A DNA stretch of 64,000 nt from positions 3,348,001 through 3,412,000 of the forward strand of contig NZ_CP037993.1 of NCBI RefSeq assembly GCF_004367745.1, written 5' to 3'. Source of the stretch: Herbaspirillum huttiense. Lineage in GTDB: Bacteria; Pseudomonadota; Gammaproteobacteria; Burkholderiales; Burkholderiaceae_D. A program made the translations under genes and the position numbers. Shown here in pieces: positions 50,396-61,293 of the stretch (within the stretch, counting starts at the first letter, position 1; every line of letters starts with the position of its first letter). Under the pieces are notes generated by a model. The model searched no databases and had not been told where the DNA came from. It was given only the letters and a program-made list of their open reading frames with translations.

Positions 50396-51328
50396 TTACT
50401 TGGCGGCGGGCTGCTGCGATTGCTGCTGTTGCTGGTCCTGCTGTTGCTTCTGCTTGCGCTCGGCGCGTTCACGCTCGTTTTCGGCCTTCTTGCGCTCCAC
50501 TTCCAGGCGGTGCTCCTCGGCTTCCTGGATGCGGCGCTGACGTTCGGCGGCGTTGGCGGCGCGCGACGGTGCGCGCGCGGCTTCCTCAGCCTGCTGGCGC
50601 TGGACTTCCGCCTCGTGCTGACGCACACGGTAATCGGCCGGCACGTTCTTGTTCTGGTCGATACGTTGCTGGACTTCGCTGTTCTTGGTGCGGCTTTCCT
50701 GGACCTTGCGGGCGGAATCGGCTTCTTTCTGCTTCTGGTCGGCCAGGCGGCGGGCGGAATCTTCCTCGTCCTTGGCGCGCTGCTCGGCCAGTGAACGATC
50801 ACGGTCGTCCACGGTGGCCTGGCGCTGGAACACCTTGGCCTCGTACTCCACCGCCTTGATGCCCTTGTCGGTCAGACGCTTGCGGTCGCGCGCGGCTTCC
50901 AGGCAGTCCGAGACCAGGAATTTGGGATAGCAGGCACGCTGATCAAGGATGTAGCGCAGTTCGGCCACCTGCCGGTCTTCGGCGGCTTCATCCAGCGCCT
51001 TTTGTGCCGCTTCGTCGGACTTGATGGAGCCGGCAGGATAACGCTGCGCAATCGGCGCACGCGCTTCCAGTTCGTCGAAGCGTTCACGGCTCATGACGGG
51101 CGCGGGGGCAACAGGAGCAGCCTGTGGTGTCGCACCGGCATCGGCCGGGCTGACTTGTCCCTGGGCTTGCGCCTGGATCCGTCCCGGCTGTGCGCCGGAC
51201 GTGGCGCTGGCCGATGCCTGCCCTTGCGCCATGCTGGCACCGGCGGCCAAGGCCAGCATCAGGCCGCACAGGGAAGAAGTGACGCCTTTGGCATCGGCAA
51301 AAAGACCTTGCATGGATTTCTTGTTCAT
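50396..51328 (-). CDS. Exported coiled-coil protein of unknown function
   Basis: A 310-residue protein with a signal peptide (about 1-35, ending SMAQ), a Gln/Ala-rich segment, then a central part with several Cys (QRACYPKF, VSDCLEAARDRK). From about 150 to 305 it is a continuous, very charged Glu/Arg/Lys/Gln helix that should form a long coiled coil, ending in a poly-Gln-like run. I do not recognise a family with a known role. It follows zapE by 11 bases on the same strand and is probably cotranscribed. Confidence 0.75.
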   Translation of the reverse strand: MNKKSMQGLFADAKGVTSSLCGLMLALAAGASMAQGQASASATSGAQPGRIQAQAQGQVSPADAGATPQAAPVAPAPVMSRERFDELEARAPIAQRYPAGSIKSDEAAQKALDEAAEDRQVAELRYILDQRACYPKFLVSDCLEAARDRKRLTDKGIKAVEYEAKVFQRQATVDDRDRSLAEQRAKDEEDSARRLADQKQKEADSARKVQESRTKNSEVQQRIDQNKNVPADYRVRQHEAEVQRQQAEEAARAPSRAANAAERQRRIQEAEEHRLEVERKKAENERERAERKQKQQQDQQQQQSQQPAAK

Positions 51329-51339
51329 CAGGTGGTTGT

Positions 51340-52437
51340 TCAGGAGAGGCTGTCGGCAATCGAGCGGCGATCCGCATCCAGGTATTCCTTCGACTGCATC
51401 TCAATGATACGTGAAACAGTACGGTGGAATTCGTTGGAAAGGGTACCGACGGTGTAAAGCTCGTCCGGCTCCACCGCGGCGGACATGATGAGCTTGACCT
51501 TGTGGTCGTAGAAGACATCGATCAGCCAGGTGAAGCGGCGCGCTTCCGAAGACATGGCCGCGGACATCCGCGGAATGCCAGACAGGATCACGGTCTGGAA
51601 CCGGCTGGCCAGTTCCAGGTAGTCATTCTGCGATCGCGGGCCTCCGCACAGCGTAGCGAAGTCGAACCAGATCGCACTGCCCGCACGGCGCAGGGCGCGG
51701 ATCTCGCGAGCCTCAATGTGTACGCGTGGATCTTCATCAGCCGCCTCGGCCACGGAGGCGAAGGCGGTGCGCAATTCTTCATCGGTCTTGGCGTTGAGGG
51801 GCGTGTGGTACACCTTCACCTGCTCCAGCACCCGCTTGCGGTAGTCGATGCCGGCATCGATGTTCATGACGTCCAGCTTTTCCTTCAGCAGCGCAATGGT
51901 CGGCAGCATGCGATCGCGGTGCAAGCCATCCGGATAGAGCGTGCTGGGCTCATAGTTGGAGGTCATCACAAAGGACACGCCGTGATCGAACAGCCCCTTC
52001 AGGAGGTTGTAGAGGATCATCGCATCGGCGATGTCGGAGACGTGGAATTCGTCGAAACAGATCAGGCGATACTTCTTGGCGATGCGCTTGGCGACTTCAT
52101 CGAGGGGGTCGGAAATTCCCTTCAGTTCATCCAGCTGGCGATGCACATCGCGCATGAATTCGTGGAAGTGCAGGCGCGTCTTGCGCACCACCGGCACCAC
52201 GGAATAGAAACTATCCATCAGGAAGGACTTGCCGCGCCCTACCCCGCCCCACATGTAGACGCCGCGCGGCACGGCCGGGCGGCTGATCAGGCGCTTGAAG
52301 GTGGAGGCGCGCTGGGCCTTGTAGGCGACCCATTCCTCATAGGCGCGCTGCAGGCGCTCGATGGCACGCAGCTGCGCTTCATCAGGTTGATAACCGCGCT
52401 GGGACAGCGACTGTTCGTAGAATTGACGGACATCCAT
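51340..52437 (-). CDS. zapE: Cell division ATPase ZapE (AFG1 family)
   Basis: A 365-residue AAA-like ATPase. Walker A is GGVGRGKSFLMD (near 67-78), Walker B is ICFDEFHV and the ring-finger-like arginines follow (ALIR is absent, but SNYEPSTLYPDGLHRD is the family signature). ZapE interacts with FtsZ and helps late division under stress. I chose the ATG at 52437 (MDVRQFYEQSL); the longer frame runs into the terminator upstream. The odh operon terminator lies just before it. Confidence 0.93.
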   Translation of the reverse strand: MDVRQFYEQSLSQRGYQPDEAQLRAIERLQRAYEEWVAYKAQRASTFKRLISRPAVPRGVYMWGGVGRGKSFLMDSFYSVVPVVRKTRLHFHEFMRDVHRQLDELKGISDPLDEVAKRIAKKYRLICFDEFHVSDIADAMILYNLLKGLFDHGVSFVMTSNYEPSTLYPDGLHRDRMLPTIALLKEKLDVMNIDAGIDYRKRVLEQVKVYHTPLNAKTDEELRTAFASVAEAADEDPRVHIEAREIRALRRAGSAIWFDFATLCGGPRSQNDYLELASRFQTVILSGIPRMSAAMSSEARRFTWLIDVFYDHKVKLIMSAAVEPDELYTVGTLSNEFHRTVSRIIEMQSKEYLDADRRSIADSLS

Positions 52438-52449
52438 GGTGTGGTCTTG

Positions 52450-52484
52450 TAAAACGACAATGGGCGAGCCAGGCTCGCCCATTG
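52450..52484 (-). terminator. Intrinsic terminator after lpdA
   Basis: A perfect 13-base inverted repeat (CAATGGGCGAGCC, one-base centre, complement) is followed on the minus strand by GTCGTTTTAC. It lies about 100 bases past the lpdA stop and ahead of zapE, so it should end the 2-oxoglutarate dehydrogenase transcript. Confidence 0.8.
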
Positions 52485-52582
52485 GGTTGGCATCTCAATG
52501 CGCACTATGCGGCAACTCGGACGCTGCCAGCCCCAAGGGCTGGCCAGGCGTCGGCGACCCGTATTGTCGCACTGATCGCGCA

Positions 52583-54010
52583 TCAGAAGTTCAATGCGCG
52601 CTTGTCCACGGCCAGGGCCGCTTCCTTGGTCGCTTCGGACAGCGAGGGGTGAGCGTGGCAGATACGGGCGATGTCTTCCGACGACGCACGGAATTCCATC
52701 GCCACCACGGCTTCGGAGATCAGCTCGGAAGCCATCGGGCCGACGATGTGCACGCCCAGGATCTCATCGGTCTTGGCATCGGCCAGGAACTTCACCATGC
52801 CCGAGGTATCGCCCAGCGCACGGGCGCGGCCGTTGGCCAGGAACGGGAAGGTACCGGCCTTGTACTGCACGCCCTCGGCCTTGAGCTGCTGCTCGGTCTT
52901 GCCGACCCAGGCGATTTCCGGCGAGGTGTAGATGACCCAGGGAATGGTGTTGAAGTTGACGTGACCGTGCTGACCGGCGATACGTTCGGCCACGGCAACG
53001 CCTTCTTCTTCGGCCTTGTGCGCCAGCATCGGGCCGCGCACCACGTCACCCACCGCCCACACGTTGGGCAGGTTGGTCTTGCAGTCGCCGTCCACGGCGA
53101 TGAAGCCGCGCTCGTCCAGCTTCAGGCCCACGCCTTCGGCGTTCAGGCCGATGGTGTTGGGGGTACGGCCGATGGAAATGATCAGCTTGTCGAATTCGCC
53201 GGTGTGGGCTTCGCCCTTGGCATCGGTGTATTCCACCGAGACGCTGTTCTTGCCAGTCTTGATGGCGCCAATCTTCACACCCAGGTTCACCGCCAGGCCT
53301 TGCTTGGTCAGCAGCTTGTGGGCTTCCTTGGCGATTTGTTCATCGACGGCACCGAGGAAGGTCGGCAGGGCTTCCAGCACGGTCACTTCCGCGCCCAGGC
53401 GACGCCAGACCGAACCCATTTCCAGGCCGATCACGCCGGCACCGATCACGCCCAGCTTCTTCGGCACTTCGGAGATGGCCAGTGCGCCGGTGTTGGAGAG
53501 GATCAGCTTTTCATCGAACTCGGCACCCGGCAATGCGCGGGCGTTCGAACCGGTCGCCACGATGACGTGCTTGGCGGTGATGGTTTCTTCGGCAGCGCCG
53601 GCGACCTTGATCTCGTAGCCATTGGCATCGCCCTTGACGAAGGAGCCACGGCCGTGGAAGAAGGTGACCTTGTTCTTCTTGAACAGGTACAGGATGCCGT
53701 CGTTGTTCTGCTTGACCACGGTATTCTTGCGGCCCAGCATCTTTTCCAGGTTCAGGCCCAGGCCCTTGACTTCGATGCCGTGCTCGGCGAAGCCGTGGCT
53801 GGCGTGTTCGTAGTGTTCGGAGGATTGCAGCAGTGCCTTGGAGGGGATGCAGCCGACGTTGGTGCAGGTGCCGCCCGGTGCGGGGCCGCCCTTTTCGTTC
53901 TTCCATTCGTCGATGCAGGCGGTGTTGAAGCCCAGTTGCGCTGCGCGGATGGCGGCGATGTAACCGCCGGGGCCGCCACCGATGACTACTACGTCAAAAT
54001 TCTTGCTCAT
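52583..54010 (-). CDS. lpdA: Dihydrolipoyl dehydrogenase (E3)
   Basis: A 475-residue flavoprotein, third component of the 2-oxoglutarate dehydrogenase complex. FAD-binding [10 protein letters not shown] is near 11-20, the redox-active disulfide is in [13 protein letters not shown], the NAD-binding motif is [11 protein letters not shown], and the C-terminal catalytic His/Glu pair is in HAHPSLSEA. It has no lipoyl domain. It follows odhB after a gap with two stem-loops. Confidence 0.97.
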   Translation of the reverse strand: MSKNFDVVVIGGGPGGYIAAIRAAQLGFNTACIDEWKNEKGGPAPGGTCTNVGCIPSKALLQSSEHYEHASHGFAEHGIEVKGLGLNLEKMLGRKNTVVKQNNDGILYLFKKNKVTFFHGRGSFVKGDANGYEIKVAGAAEETITAKHVIVATGSNARALPGAEFDEKLILSNTGALAISEVPKKLGVIGAGVIGLEMGSVWRRLGAEVTVLEALPTFLGAVDEQIAKEAHKLLTKQGLAVNLGVKIGAIKTGKNSVSVEYTDAKGEAHTGEFDKLIISIGRTPNTIGLNAEGVGLKLDERGFIAVDGDCKTNLPNVWAVGDVVRGPMLAHKAEEEGVAVAERIAGQHGHVNFNTIPWVIYTSPEIAWVGKTEQQLKAEGVQYKAGTFPFLANGRARALGDTSGMVKFLADAKTDEILGVHIVGPMASELISEAVVAMEFRASSEDIARICHAHPSLSEATKEAALAVDKRALNF

Positions 54011-54034
54011 GTGTGTATTCCTGATTCGTTGTGC

Positions 54035-54069
54035 GCATCCGCTTTGGTCTCTTGGTCCAAAGCGGATGC
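54035..54069 (-). promoter_or_regulatory. Stem-loop upstream of lpdA
   Basis: A 13-base perfect inverted repeat (GCATCCGCTTTGG and complement, nine-base loop) ends 25 bases before the lpdA start. It could protect the 5' end of a processed lpdA mRNA or affect translation. Confidence 0.6.
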
Positions 54070-54106
54070 AAAAAGGCGCTGAATGCCTGGGGGCCGTTCA
54101 GCGCCT
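54070..54106 (-). terminator. Attenuator-like hairpin between odhB and lpdA
   Basis: AGGCGCTGAA and its complement TTCAGCGCCT form a 10-base stem with a 13-base loop, followed on the minus strand by TTTTTG. It has the look of a partial intrinsic terminator that would lower lpdA relative to odhAB. Confidence 0.6.
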
Positions 54107-54131
54107 CGCTCACGCCGTGATGGCCGGTTGC

Positions 54132-55373
54132 TTACAGATCCAGCAGCAGGCGTGCGGGATCTTCCAGAGCTTCCTTGATCGCGACCAGCGACAGGACGGC
54201 TTCACGGCCGTCGATGATGCGGTGGTCATAGGACAGCGCGAAGTAGTTGATCGGACGGACCACAACTTGACCGTTTTCAACCACAGCACGTTCCTTGGTG
54301 GCGTGGATGCCCAGGATTGCCGATTGCGGCGGGTTGATGATCGGGGTCGACAGCATCGAACCGAAGGTACCGCCGTTTGAGACGGTGAAGGTACCGCCCG
54401 ACAGTTCTTCGATGGACAGCTTGCCGTCCTTGGCCTTCTGGCCGAATTCACCGATCTTCTTCTCGATGTCAGCGATGGACATCTGGTCCGCATCACGCAG
54501 GATGGGCACCACCAGGCCGCGCGGCGAACCGACGGCCACACCGATGTCGAAGTAGCCGTGGTAGACGATGTCATTGCCATCGACCGACGCGTTGACGATC
54601 GGGTACTTCTTCAGGGCGTGCACGACCGCCTTGACGAAGAAGGACATGAAGCCCAGCTTGACGCCGTGTTCCTTCTCGAACTTGTCCTTGTACTTGTTGC
54701 GCAGGTCGATGACCGGCTGCATGTTGATTTCGTTGAAGGTGGTCAGGATGGCGTTGGTCGATTGCGATTGCACCAGACGCTCGGCCACGCGGGCACGCAG
54801 GCGGCTCATCGGCACGCGCTGTTCCGGACGGCTTTCCAGGCCAGCCTTGACCGGGGCAGCAACTTGCGCCAGGGCCGGCTTGGCAGCGGCAGCAGGTGCA
54901 GCGGCGGGAGCCGACAGGGCACCCAGTACGTCGCCCTTGGTCACGCGGCCATCCTTGCCGGTGCCGGTGACTTGCGAGGTCGACAGGTTGTTGTCGGCCA
55001 GCAGCTTGGCAGCGGCGGGCATGGCGACGTCGCCCTTGGAAGCCAGCTCGGGAGCGGCGACCGGGGTCGGTTCGTTGGTCGATTGCGGTGCCGGGGCAGC
55101 CTTGACTTCGGTCGGGGCCACTTGCGCGGAAGCGTCGGTGTCCAGGATGGCGATCACTTCACCAGCCACGACGGTGGCACCGTCGGCCTTGATGATCTGG
55201 GTGATCACGCCGGCGTCCGGCGAGGGCAGTTCCAGCACGACCTTGTCGGTCTCGATGTCGATCAGGTTTTCGTCACGGGCCACCGGTTCGCCAACCTTCT
55301 TGTGCCATTGCAGCAGGGTTGCTTCGGCAACGGATTCCGACAACTGCGGGACTTTTACTTCGATTTGAGCCAT
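54132..55373 (-). CDS. odhB: 2-oxoglutarate dehydrogenase E2 (dihydrolipoyl succinyltransferase)
   Basis: The 413-residue core of the complex. One N-terminal lipoyl domain carries the lipoylated lysine in [10 protein letters not shown] (about residue 43), then an Ala/Pro linker, a peripheral subunit-binding domain (about 116-150), and a catalytic domain with the active-site His and Asp in DHRIIDGRE. It transfers succinyl groups to CoA. It lies 88 bases after odhA. Confidence 0.98.
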   Translation of the reverse strand: MAQIEVKVPQLSESVAEATLLQWHKKVGEPVARDENLIDIETDKVVLELPSPDAGVITQIIKADGATVVAGEVIAILDTDASAQVAPTEVKAAPAPQSTNEPTPVAAPELASKGDVAMPAAAKLLADNNLSTSQVTGTGKDGRVTKGDVLGALSAPAAAPAAAAKPALAQVAAPVKAGLESRPEQRVPMSRLRARVAERLVQSQSTNAILTTFNEINMQPVIDLRNKYKDKFEKEHGVKLGFMSFFVKAVVHALKKYPIVNASVDGNDIVYHGYFDIGVAVGSPRGLVVPILRDADQMSIADIEKKIGEFGQKAKDGKLSIEELSGGTFTVSNGGTFGSMLSTPIINPPQSAILGIHATKERAVVENGQVVVRPINYFALSYDHRIIDGREAVLSLVAIKEALEDPARLLLDL

Positions 55374-55419
55374 TTTCAGGATTCTCCGATTTTCGGGTGA
55401 TTTCGTTCTTATGGAAACA

Positions 55420-55447
55420 GGGACGCACTGCCCTCGCAGCGCGTCCC
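55420..55447 (-). promoter_or_regulatory. Stem-loop between odhA and odhB
   Basis: GGGACGC and its complement GCGTCCC, with further pairing (CTGC/CAG) inside, form a GC-rich hairpin in the 88-base gap. TGTTTCC follows it on the minus strand. It may act as an mRNA processing or stability element. Confidence 0.5.
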
Positions 55448-55461
55448 GTTTGCATCGATGA

Positions 55462-58326
55462 TTACTTGGTCAGCACAAAGCCCTTGAGCTTGGCGAAGGC
55501 GGTTTCGATCAGCGCCTTTTGCTGTGCGTAGTGCTTGTCGTAGTAACCGACGGCCGGCGAGGCGCTGGCCGGGCGGCCTGCATAGGCCAGCTTCTGACCT
55601 TCGGAGAGATTCTCGAAGATGTTGTGCTGGATCTGCAGCCATGCGCCCTGGTTCTGCGGCTCGTCCTGTGCCCACACCAGTTCGTTGAAGTTGGGGAACT
55701 GCTTCAACGCGGCCGCGAAGGCCTTGTGCGGGAACGGATACAGCTGCTCGACGCGGATGATGGCGGTATCGGTCTGGCCACGTTCCTTGCGGGCGTTGAC
55801 CAGGTCGTAGTACACCTTGCCCGAGCAGGCGACGATGCGCTTGACCTTCTTGGCGTCGATGGTTTCATCGACTTCCGGAATCACGGTCTGGAACGAACCC
55901 TTGGCCAGGTCGGACAGCGGCGAACCGGCGTCCTTGTTACGCAGCAGCGACTTCGGGGTCATGATGATCAGCGGCTTGCGGAACAGACGGATCATCTGGC
56001 GACGCAGCAGGTGGAAGATCTGCGCAGCGGTAGTGGGCTGCACGACCTGCATGTTGTTGTCGGCGCACAGCTGGAGGTAACGCTCGATACGTGCCGAGGA
56101 GTGTTCCGGACCCTGGCCTTCGTAGCCGTGGGGCAGCATCTGCACCAGGCCCGAAGCACGGCCCCACTTCACTTCGCCGGAGCTGATGAACTGGTCCATG
56201 ACGACCTGGGCACCGTTGGCGAAGTCGCCGAACTGGGCTTCCCAGATGGTCAGGGTGTTCGGTTCCGCGGTCGAGTAGCCGTATTCGAAGGCCAGCACGG
56301 CTTCTTCGGACAGCACCGAGTCGATCACGGTGAAGGTGGACTGGTTTTCAGCCACGTTCTGCAGCGGGATGAAGGTACCGGCATCCCAACGTTCGCGGTT
56401 CTGGTCGTGCAGCACGGCGTGACGGTGGGTGAAGGTGCCACGGCCGGCATCCTGGCCGGTCAGGCGCACGGCATAGCCGGAAGAAACCAGGCTGGCGTAG
56501 GCCAGGTGTTCACCCATGCCCCAGTCCAGGTTCATTTCGCCACGGCCCATGGCGGCGCGGTCGTTCAAGACCTTCTCGACCAGCGAGTGCACCTTGAAGC
56601 CTTCCGGCACCGAGGTGATCTTGGTGGCCAGGCGCTTCAGCTCAGCCAGCGGCACGGCGGTTTCAGCCGCGTCGGTCCACTTGCGGTTCAGGAACGGCAG
56701 CCAGTCGACGGCGTACTTGCTCTTGAAGTTGGTCAGTACCGGATCAATGGCGTGCTTGCCGGCATCCATCGCAGCGCGGTAAGCCTTGACCAGCTCTTCG
56801 CCGCCATCGGCGGGGATGGTCTGCTGGGTCACCAGCTTGTCGGCGTACAGCTTGCGGGTACCAGGGTGCTGGGCGATCTTCTTGTACATCAGCGGCTGGG
56901 TCAGAGCAGGGGTGTCTTGCTCGTTGTGGCCCAGTTTGCGGAAGCAGATGATGTCGACCACGATGTCCTTCTTGAACTTCATGCGGTAGTCGACAGCGAT
57001 CTGGGTGGCGAACACGACGGCTTCCGGATCATCACCGTTGACGTGCAGCACCGGGGCTTCGATCATCTTGACCACGTCCGAGCAGTACAGGGTCGAACGG
57101 GAGTCGCGCGGGTCGGAAGTGGTGAAACCGATCTGGTTGTTGATGACGATGTGAACGGTACCGCCCGTGCCGTAGCCACGGGTCTGTGCCAGGTTCAGGG
57201 TTTCCATCACCACGCCTTGGCCGGCGAAGGCGGCATCGCCGTGCACCAGGATCGGCAGCACTTGCGAACCATCCTTGTCGCCGCGGCGATCCATACGCGC
57301 CTTGACCGAACCCTCGACCACCGGGTTGACGATTTCCAGGTGGGACGGGTTGAAGGCCAGCGACAGGTGGACCGGGCCGCCAGGGGTCGACACGTCCGAG
57401 GAGAAGCCTTGGTGGTACTTGACGTCACCGGCCGGCAGGTCGTCAGCGTGACGGCCTTCGAATTCGGAGAACAGTTCCTGCGGGGTCTTGCCCAGGATGT
57501 TGACCAGCACGTTCAGGCGGCCACGGTGGGCCATGCCGATCACGATTTCCTGCACACCCTTTTCACCGGCGCGCTGGATGGTTTCATCCAGGGACGCGAT
57601 GAAGGACTCGCCACCTTCCAGCGAGAAGCGCTTCTGGCCGACGTACTTGGTGTGGAGGTAGCGCTCCAGGCCTTCAGCAGCGGTCAGGCGCTCCAGGATG
57701 TGCTTCTTCTTCTCGGAGGAGAAGCTGGGCACGGCACGGGTCGGCTCCAGGCGCTCTTCCAGCCAGCGCACTTCCGACATGTCGGAGATGTAGGTGAACT
57801 CGGCACCGATGGAGCGCGTGTAGGTGTCGCGCAGCATCTGCAGCAGGTCGCGCAGCGAGGCGGTTTCCGGGCCGAAGTAGGTATTGTTGATGTTGAACAC
57901 GATGTCCATGTCGGCATCGGTGAAGCCGTAGAAGGAGGGATCGAGTTCGGGGATGTTGGGTCGTTCCTGGCGTTGCAGCGGGTCCAGGTTGGCGAAACGG
58001 GAACCGAGGTCACGGTAGCCGGCGATCAGCTGGGTAACAGCGACGCGCTTGCGGCCCATGTCGGAGTCGGCAGAAGCGATGACGGTGCGGATCGGGCCTT
58101 GCTTGGCACGTTCGGCGAAGGAAGCGATCACCGGAGCGTGGGCCACATCGGGACGGGTAGAGCCGTCGGTGGCGGGAACGTGTTGCACGGCGTCGAAGTA
58201 AGCACGCCAGTTGTCAGGGACGGAGCCGGGATTGTTCAGGTAGGCTTCGTACAGTTCTTCGATGTACGGAGCATTCCCACCGAACAGGTAGGAGTTGATG
58301 TTGTATTGCTCGTAGAGCTTTGTCAT
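55462..58326 (-). CDS. odhA: 2-oxoglutarate dehydrogenase E1
   Basis: A 954-residue thiamine-diphosphate enzyme that decarboxylates 2-oxoglutarate and passes the succinyl group to E2. The N-terminal docking segment [17 protein letters not shown] is typical, the ThDP-binding motif starts at [15 protein letters not shown], and the family's HRGRLNVL motif is present near residue 269. Length matches the family. It is the first gene of odhA-odhB-lpdA. Confidence 0.98.
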   Translation of the reverse strand: MTKLYEQYNINSYLFGGNAPYIEELYEAYLNNPGSVPDNWRAYFDAVQHVPATDGSTRPDVAHAPVIASFAERAKQGPIRTVIASADSDMGRKRVAVTQLIAGYRDLGSRFANLDPLQRQERPNIPELDPSFYGFTDADMDIVFNINNTYFGPETASLRDLLQMLRDTYTRSIGAEFTYISDMSEVRWLEERLEPTRAVPSFSSEKKKHILERLTAAEGLERYLHTKYVGQKRFSLEGGESFIASLDETIQRAGEKGVQEIVIGMAHRGRLNVLVNILGKTPQELFSEFEGRHADDLPAGDVKYHQGFSSDVSTPGGPVHLSLAFNPSHLEIVNPVVEGSVKARMDRRGDKDGSQVLPILVHGDAAFAGQGVVMETLNLAQTRGYGTGGTVHIVINNQIGFTTSDPRDSRSTLYCSDVVKMIEAPVLHVNGDDPEAVVFATQIAVDYRMKFKKDIVVDIICFRKLGHNEQDTPALTQPLMYKKIAQHPGTRKLYADKLVTQQTIPADGGEELVKAYRAAMDAGKHAIDPVLTNFKSKYAVDWLPFLNRKWTDAAETAVPLAELKRLATKITSVPEGFKVHSLVEKVLNDRAAMGRGEMNLDWGMGEHLAYASLVSSGYAVRLTGQDAGRGTFTHRHAVLHDQNRERWDAGTFIPLQNVAENQSTFTVIDSVLSEEAVLAFEYGYSTAEPNTLTIWEAQFGDFANGAQVVMDQFISSGEVKWGRASGLVQMLPHGYEGQGPEHSSARIERYLQLCADNNMQVVQPTTAAQIFHLLRRQMIRLFRKPLIIMTPKSLLRNKDAGSPLSDLAKGSFQTVIPEVDETIDAKKVKRIVACSGKVYYDLVNARKERGQTDTAIIRVEQLYPFPHKAFAAALKQFPNFNELVWAQDEPQNQGAWLQIQHNIFENLSEGQKLAYAGRPASASPAVGYYDKHYAQQKALIETAFAKLKGFVLTK

Positions 58327-58693
58327 TTGCTCACCTTTCTTCGCGCTTCGCGAGATTAGCGGGTTTCTACACCTTCCGCGACACGGCCTGACCGGTTAGC
58401 GGATTGCATCAAGTTGTGGGGGAAGGACCTTGTCTACCTGAACTTCTGTACGTCATCCAGTCAGCGCATCGGAATTATATCTCCTAATATCAAATAAAAA
58501 AGCGAATCCTAAGGGATTCGCTTTTTTATTTGAAACATGAAGCAACGGGCGTTTCCGCCCGCCAACGCACGCCCGCAAAGCTTTGCTGCGCGGGGCTCGC
58601 TGCCCTCCTCCGATTACTCCCGGAAGACGGGAAACGCGGCGTTGCGATGCCTTAGTTGTCCGTCCGACAAGGCAGACGAACAACATCCGGCGA
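58327..58693. other. gltA-odhA intergenic region
   Basis: These 367 bases hold the strong gltA terminator (58491-58532) and, between it and the odhA start, an AT-rich stretch likely to contain the odhA promoter. No open frame here looks like a gene. The part between 58533 and 58693 seems to be only the 3' untranslated region of gltA. Confidence 0.65.
58491..58532. terminator. Strong intrinsic terminator after gltA
   Basis: A perfect 19-base inverted repeat (starting CAAATAAAAAAGCG) with a TAAG loop contains its own A- and T-runs, so it works in both directions. It lies about 160 bases beyond the gltA stop and separates the sdh-gltA transcript from odhA. Confidence 0.93.
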
Positions 58694-59995
58694 TCAGCGC
58701 TTGTCGATCGGGGGAACGTCGCGACGCGGCGAGCCGACGAACAGCTGACGCGGACGGCCGATCTTCTGTTCCGGATCCGAGATCATTTCGTTCCACTGGG
58801 CGATCCAGCCGATGGTACGGGCCATGGCGAAGATGCAGGTGAACATCGAAGTCGGGATACCCAGGGCGCGCTGCACGATGCCGGAGTAGAAGTCGACGTT
58901 CGGGTACAGCTTGCGGGAGACGAAGTAGTCGTCTTCCAGGGCGATCTTTTCCAGCTCCATGGCCAGCTTGAACAGCGGGTCGTCGTGCAGGCCCAGTTCG
59001 TTCAGGACTTCGTAGCAGGTTTCGCGCATCAGCTTGGCACGCGGGTCGTAGTTCTTGTAGACGCGGTGACCGAAGCCCATCAGCTTCACGCCGGAGTTCT
59101 TGTCCTTCACTTGCTTGATGAACTCGGGGATGTTTTCGACGGAGCCGATCTGTTCCAGCATGTTCAGGGCGGCTTCGTTGGCACCACCGTGGGCAGGACC
59201 CCACAGGCAGGCGATGCCGGCAGCGATACATGCGAACGGGTTGGCACCGGAGGAGCCGGCCAGGCGCACGGTCGAGGTCGAAGCGTTCTGTTCGTGGTCG
59301 GCGTGCAGGATCAGGATGCGGTCCAGTGCGCGCACCAGGACTTCGTTGACCTGATACTCTTCGCACGGGTTGGCGAACATCATGCGCATGAAGTTGGCCG
59401 TGTAGGACAGGTCATTGCGCGGGTACACGAAAGGCTGGCCGATGCTGTACTTGTAGGCCATCGCCACCAGGGTCGGCAGCTTGGCGATCATGCGGATGGC
59501 CGAGACTTCGCGGTGGTTGGCGTTGGAGATGTCCAGCGAATCGTGGTAGAAGGCCGACAGGGCGCCCACCGAGCCGGTCAGCACCGCCATCGGGTGCGCA
59601 TCGCGGCGGAAGCCACGGAAGAAGAAGTTCATCTGCTCGTGCACCATGGTGTGCTGGGTCACGGTCTTGACGAATTCTTCCTTCTGGGTGGCGTTGGGCA
59701 GTTCACCGTGCAGCAGCAGGTAGCAGGATTCCAGGAAGTCGCAGTTCACCGCCAGCTGTTCGATCGGGTAGCCGCGGTACAGCAGTTCGCCCTTGTCGCC
59801 ATCGATGTAGGTGATGGACGAGTTGCAGGAAGCGGTGGACATGAAGCCCGGGTCATAGGTGAACTTGCCGGTAGCGCCGTAGAGCTTGCGGATATCGATC
59901 ACATCAGGGCCGATGCTGCCCTTGTAGATAGGAAAATCTACGGACGGAGAGCCGTCGGAGAACGACAGGGTAGCTTTGATATCGGTATTGGACAT
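58694..59995 (-). CDS. gltA: Citrate synthase
   Basis: A 433-residue type II (hexameric, NADH-regulated group) citrate synthase that condenses acetyl-CoA and oxaloacetate. Catalytic histidines are in [10 protein letters not shown] and [10 protein letters not shown], and the catalytic Asp is expected further on (VDFYSG). I used the ATG at 59995 ([10 protein letters not shown]); the longer frame adds 22 unconserved residues. It is last in the sdhCDAB-sdhE-gltA operon. Confidence 0.97.
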   Translation of the reverse strand: MSNTDIKATLSFSDGSPSVDFPIYKGSIGPDVIDIRKLYGATGKFTYDPGFMSTASCNSSITYIDGDKGELLYRGYPIEQLAVNCDFLESCYLLLHGELPNATQKEEFVKTVTQHTMVHEQMNFFFRGFRRDAHPMAVLTGSVGALSAFYHDSLDISNANHREVSAIRMIAKLPTLVAMAYKYSIGQPFVYPRNDLSYTANFMRMMFANPCEEYQVNEVLVRALDRILILHADHEQNASTSTVRLAGSSGANPFACIAAGIACLWGPAHGGANEAALNMLEQIGSVENIPEFIKQVKDKNSGVKLMGFGHRVYKNYDPRAKLMRETCYEVLNELGLHDDPLFKLAMELEKIALEDDYFVSRKLYPNVDFYSGIVQRALGIPTSMFTCIFAMARTIGWIAQWNEMISDPEQKIGRPRQLFVGSPRRDVPPIDKR

Positions 59996-60154
59996 AGCTT
60001 TTCCTTTTGCTGGGATGGTGAAACCGTTAATCAAACGCCGCGACCGCAAGCCCGGCGTCATCGTGGTTCAGATGCGCCGGGTGGCGAGTGGGAACAGGCC
60101 GCGATCGGGCAAAATCGGTCTGGCTTGTGGCCAGGCGCAATATTCGTGCAACAG

Positions 60155-60439
60155 TCAGGCAGTACGCAGTTTCTTCAGCAACGCATGCACTTGGGGCAGG
60201 TCAACCGCCGCTTCCGGCTCCTTGCGGGCCAGCAGCAAGTCCATCAGGTCGTTGTCGGTCAGGTCCATCAGGCGCGAGAAGGCATCCACCTCGTCATCGC
60301 TCATCTGGGCCTCGTTGGCATCCAGATAGCGGGTGAGGATCAGATCGTTCTCCAGCAGCCCGCGGCGCGCACGCCAGCGCAGTCGCGCCCGCTTGGCCGG
60401 ATCATCCTGGTGACGCTGTTCAGTCATGAACTCGCTCAT
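60155..60439 (-). CDS. sdhE: Succinate dehydrogenase assembly factor SdhE
   Basis: A 94-residue small acidic protein that helps attach FAD covalently to SdhA. The RARLRWRARRGLLENDLIL segment contains the conserved RGxxE motif needed for flavinylation. The ATG at 60439 has GGAAAGA six bases upstream; an ATG at 60454 would add five residues and is possible. It lies between sdhB and gltA, its normal betaproteobacterial place. Confidence 0.93.
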   Translation of the reverse strand: MSEFMTEQRHQDDPAKRARLRWRARRGLLENDLILTRYLDANEAQMSDDEVDAFSRLMDLTDNDLMDLLLARKEPEAAVDLPQVHALLKKLRTA

Positions 60440-60571
60440 TTCTAGTCTTTCCATTCACTTCAACCGGACCAAAACCGAAGGAACCGGTCGGGGAAGCCGC
60501 TTCCAGCCCTGCTCCCCCTTGCTGCCGCCCGCCATGGACGGCGGGTCTGGCAGGCATCACACCGATCCGGC

Positions 60572-61282
60572 TTACACCGAACGGCGCACCATCAGTTCCT
60601 TGATCTTGCCGATGGCCTTGTTGGGGTTCAGACCCTTGGGGCAGACATCGACGCAGTTCATGATGGAACGGCAACGGAACAGGCGATACGGGTCTTCCAG
60701 GTTGTCCAGGCGCGCACCGGTGGCTTCGTCGCGGCTGTCGGCGATGAAGCGGTAGGCTTGCAGCAGGCCGGCCGGGCCGACGAACTTGTCCGGGTTCCAC
60801 CAGAACGACGGGCAGGAAGTCGAGCAGCAGGCGCACAGGATGCACTCGTAGACGCCATCGAGCTCTTCACGCTGTTCGGGCGACTGCAGGCGCTCCTTCT
60901 CGGGCGGGATGCTGTCGTTGATCAGGTAGGGCTTGATCGAGTCGTATTGCTTGAAGAAGTTCGTCATGTCCACGATCAGGTCGCGGATCACCGGCAGGCC
61001 GGGCAACGGCTTCAGAACGATGGGTTCGGTCAGTTCGTTCAGGTTGGTGATGCAGGCCAGGCCGTTCTTGCCGTTGATGTTCATGGCGTCGGAACCGCAC
61101 ACGCCTTCGCGGCAGGAGCGGCGCAGCGCCAGGGAATCGTCAACGTCGGACTTGATGCGCTGCAGGGCATCGAGCAGCATCTTGTCGGTGGGCTTCAGCT
61201 CCACCGTCAGGTCTTGCATGTACGGCTTGTCGTCCTTGTCCGGATCGTAACGGTAGATCTTGAATTTCAGGGTGCGAGTCAT
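60572..61282 (-). CDS. sdhB: Succinate dehydrogenase iron-sulfur subunit
   Basis: A 236-residue subunit carrying three clusters in order: [2Fe-2S] with CREGVCGSD and a later Cys (NGLAC), [4Fe-4S] with [12 protein letters not shown], and [3Fe-4S] with [14 protein letters not shown]. It passes electrons from FAD to ubiquinone. It starts 11 bases after sdhA. Confidence 0.98.
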   Translation of the reverse strand: MTRTLKFKIYRYDPDKDDKPYMQDLTVELKPTDKMLLDALQRIKSDVDDSLALRRSCREGVCGSDAMNINGKNGLACITNLNELTEPIVLKPLPGLPVIRDLIVDMTNFFKQYDSIKPYLINDSIPPEKERLQSPEQREELDGVYECILCACCSTSCPSFWWNPDKFVGPAGLLQAYRFIADSRDEATGARLDNLEDPYRLFRCRSIMNCVDVCPKGLNPNKAIGKIKELMVRRSV

Positions 61283-61293
61283 GTTGCGACCTC

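Noticed and set aside
55519..58359. 946-codon plus-strand frame opposite odhA
   Set aside because: It mirrors the odhA gene exactly, its composition is that of a reverse-complement shadow, and odhA has full family motifs.
58453..58686. 77-codon minus-strand frame between gltA and odhA
   Set aside because: It runs straight through the strong terminator hairpin and has no recognisable protein features.
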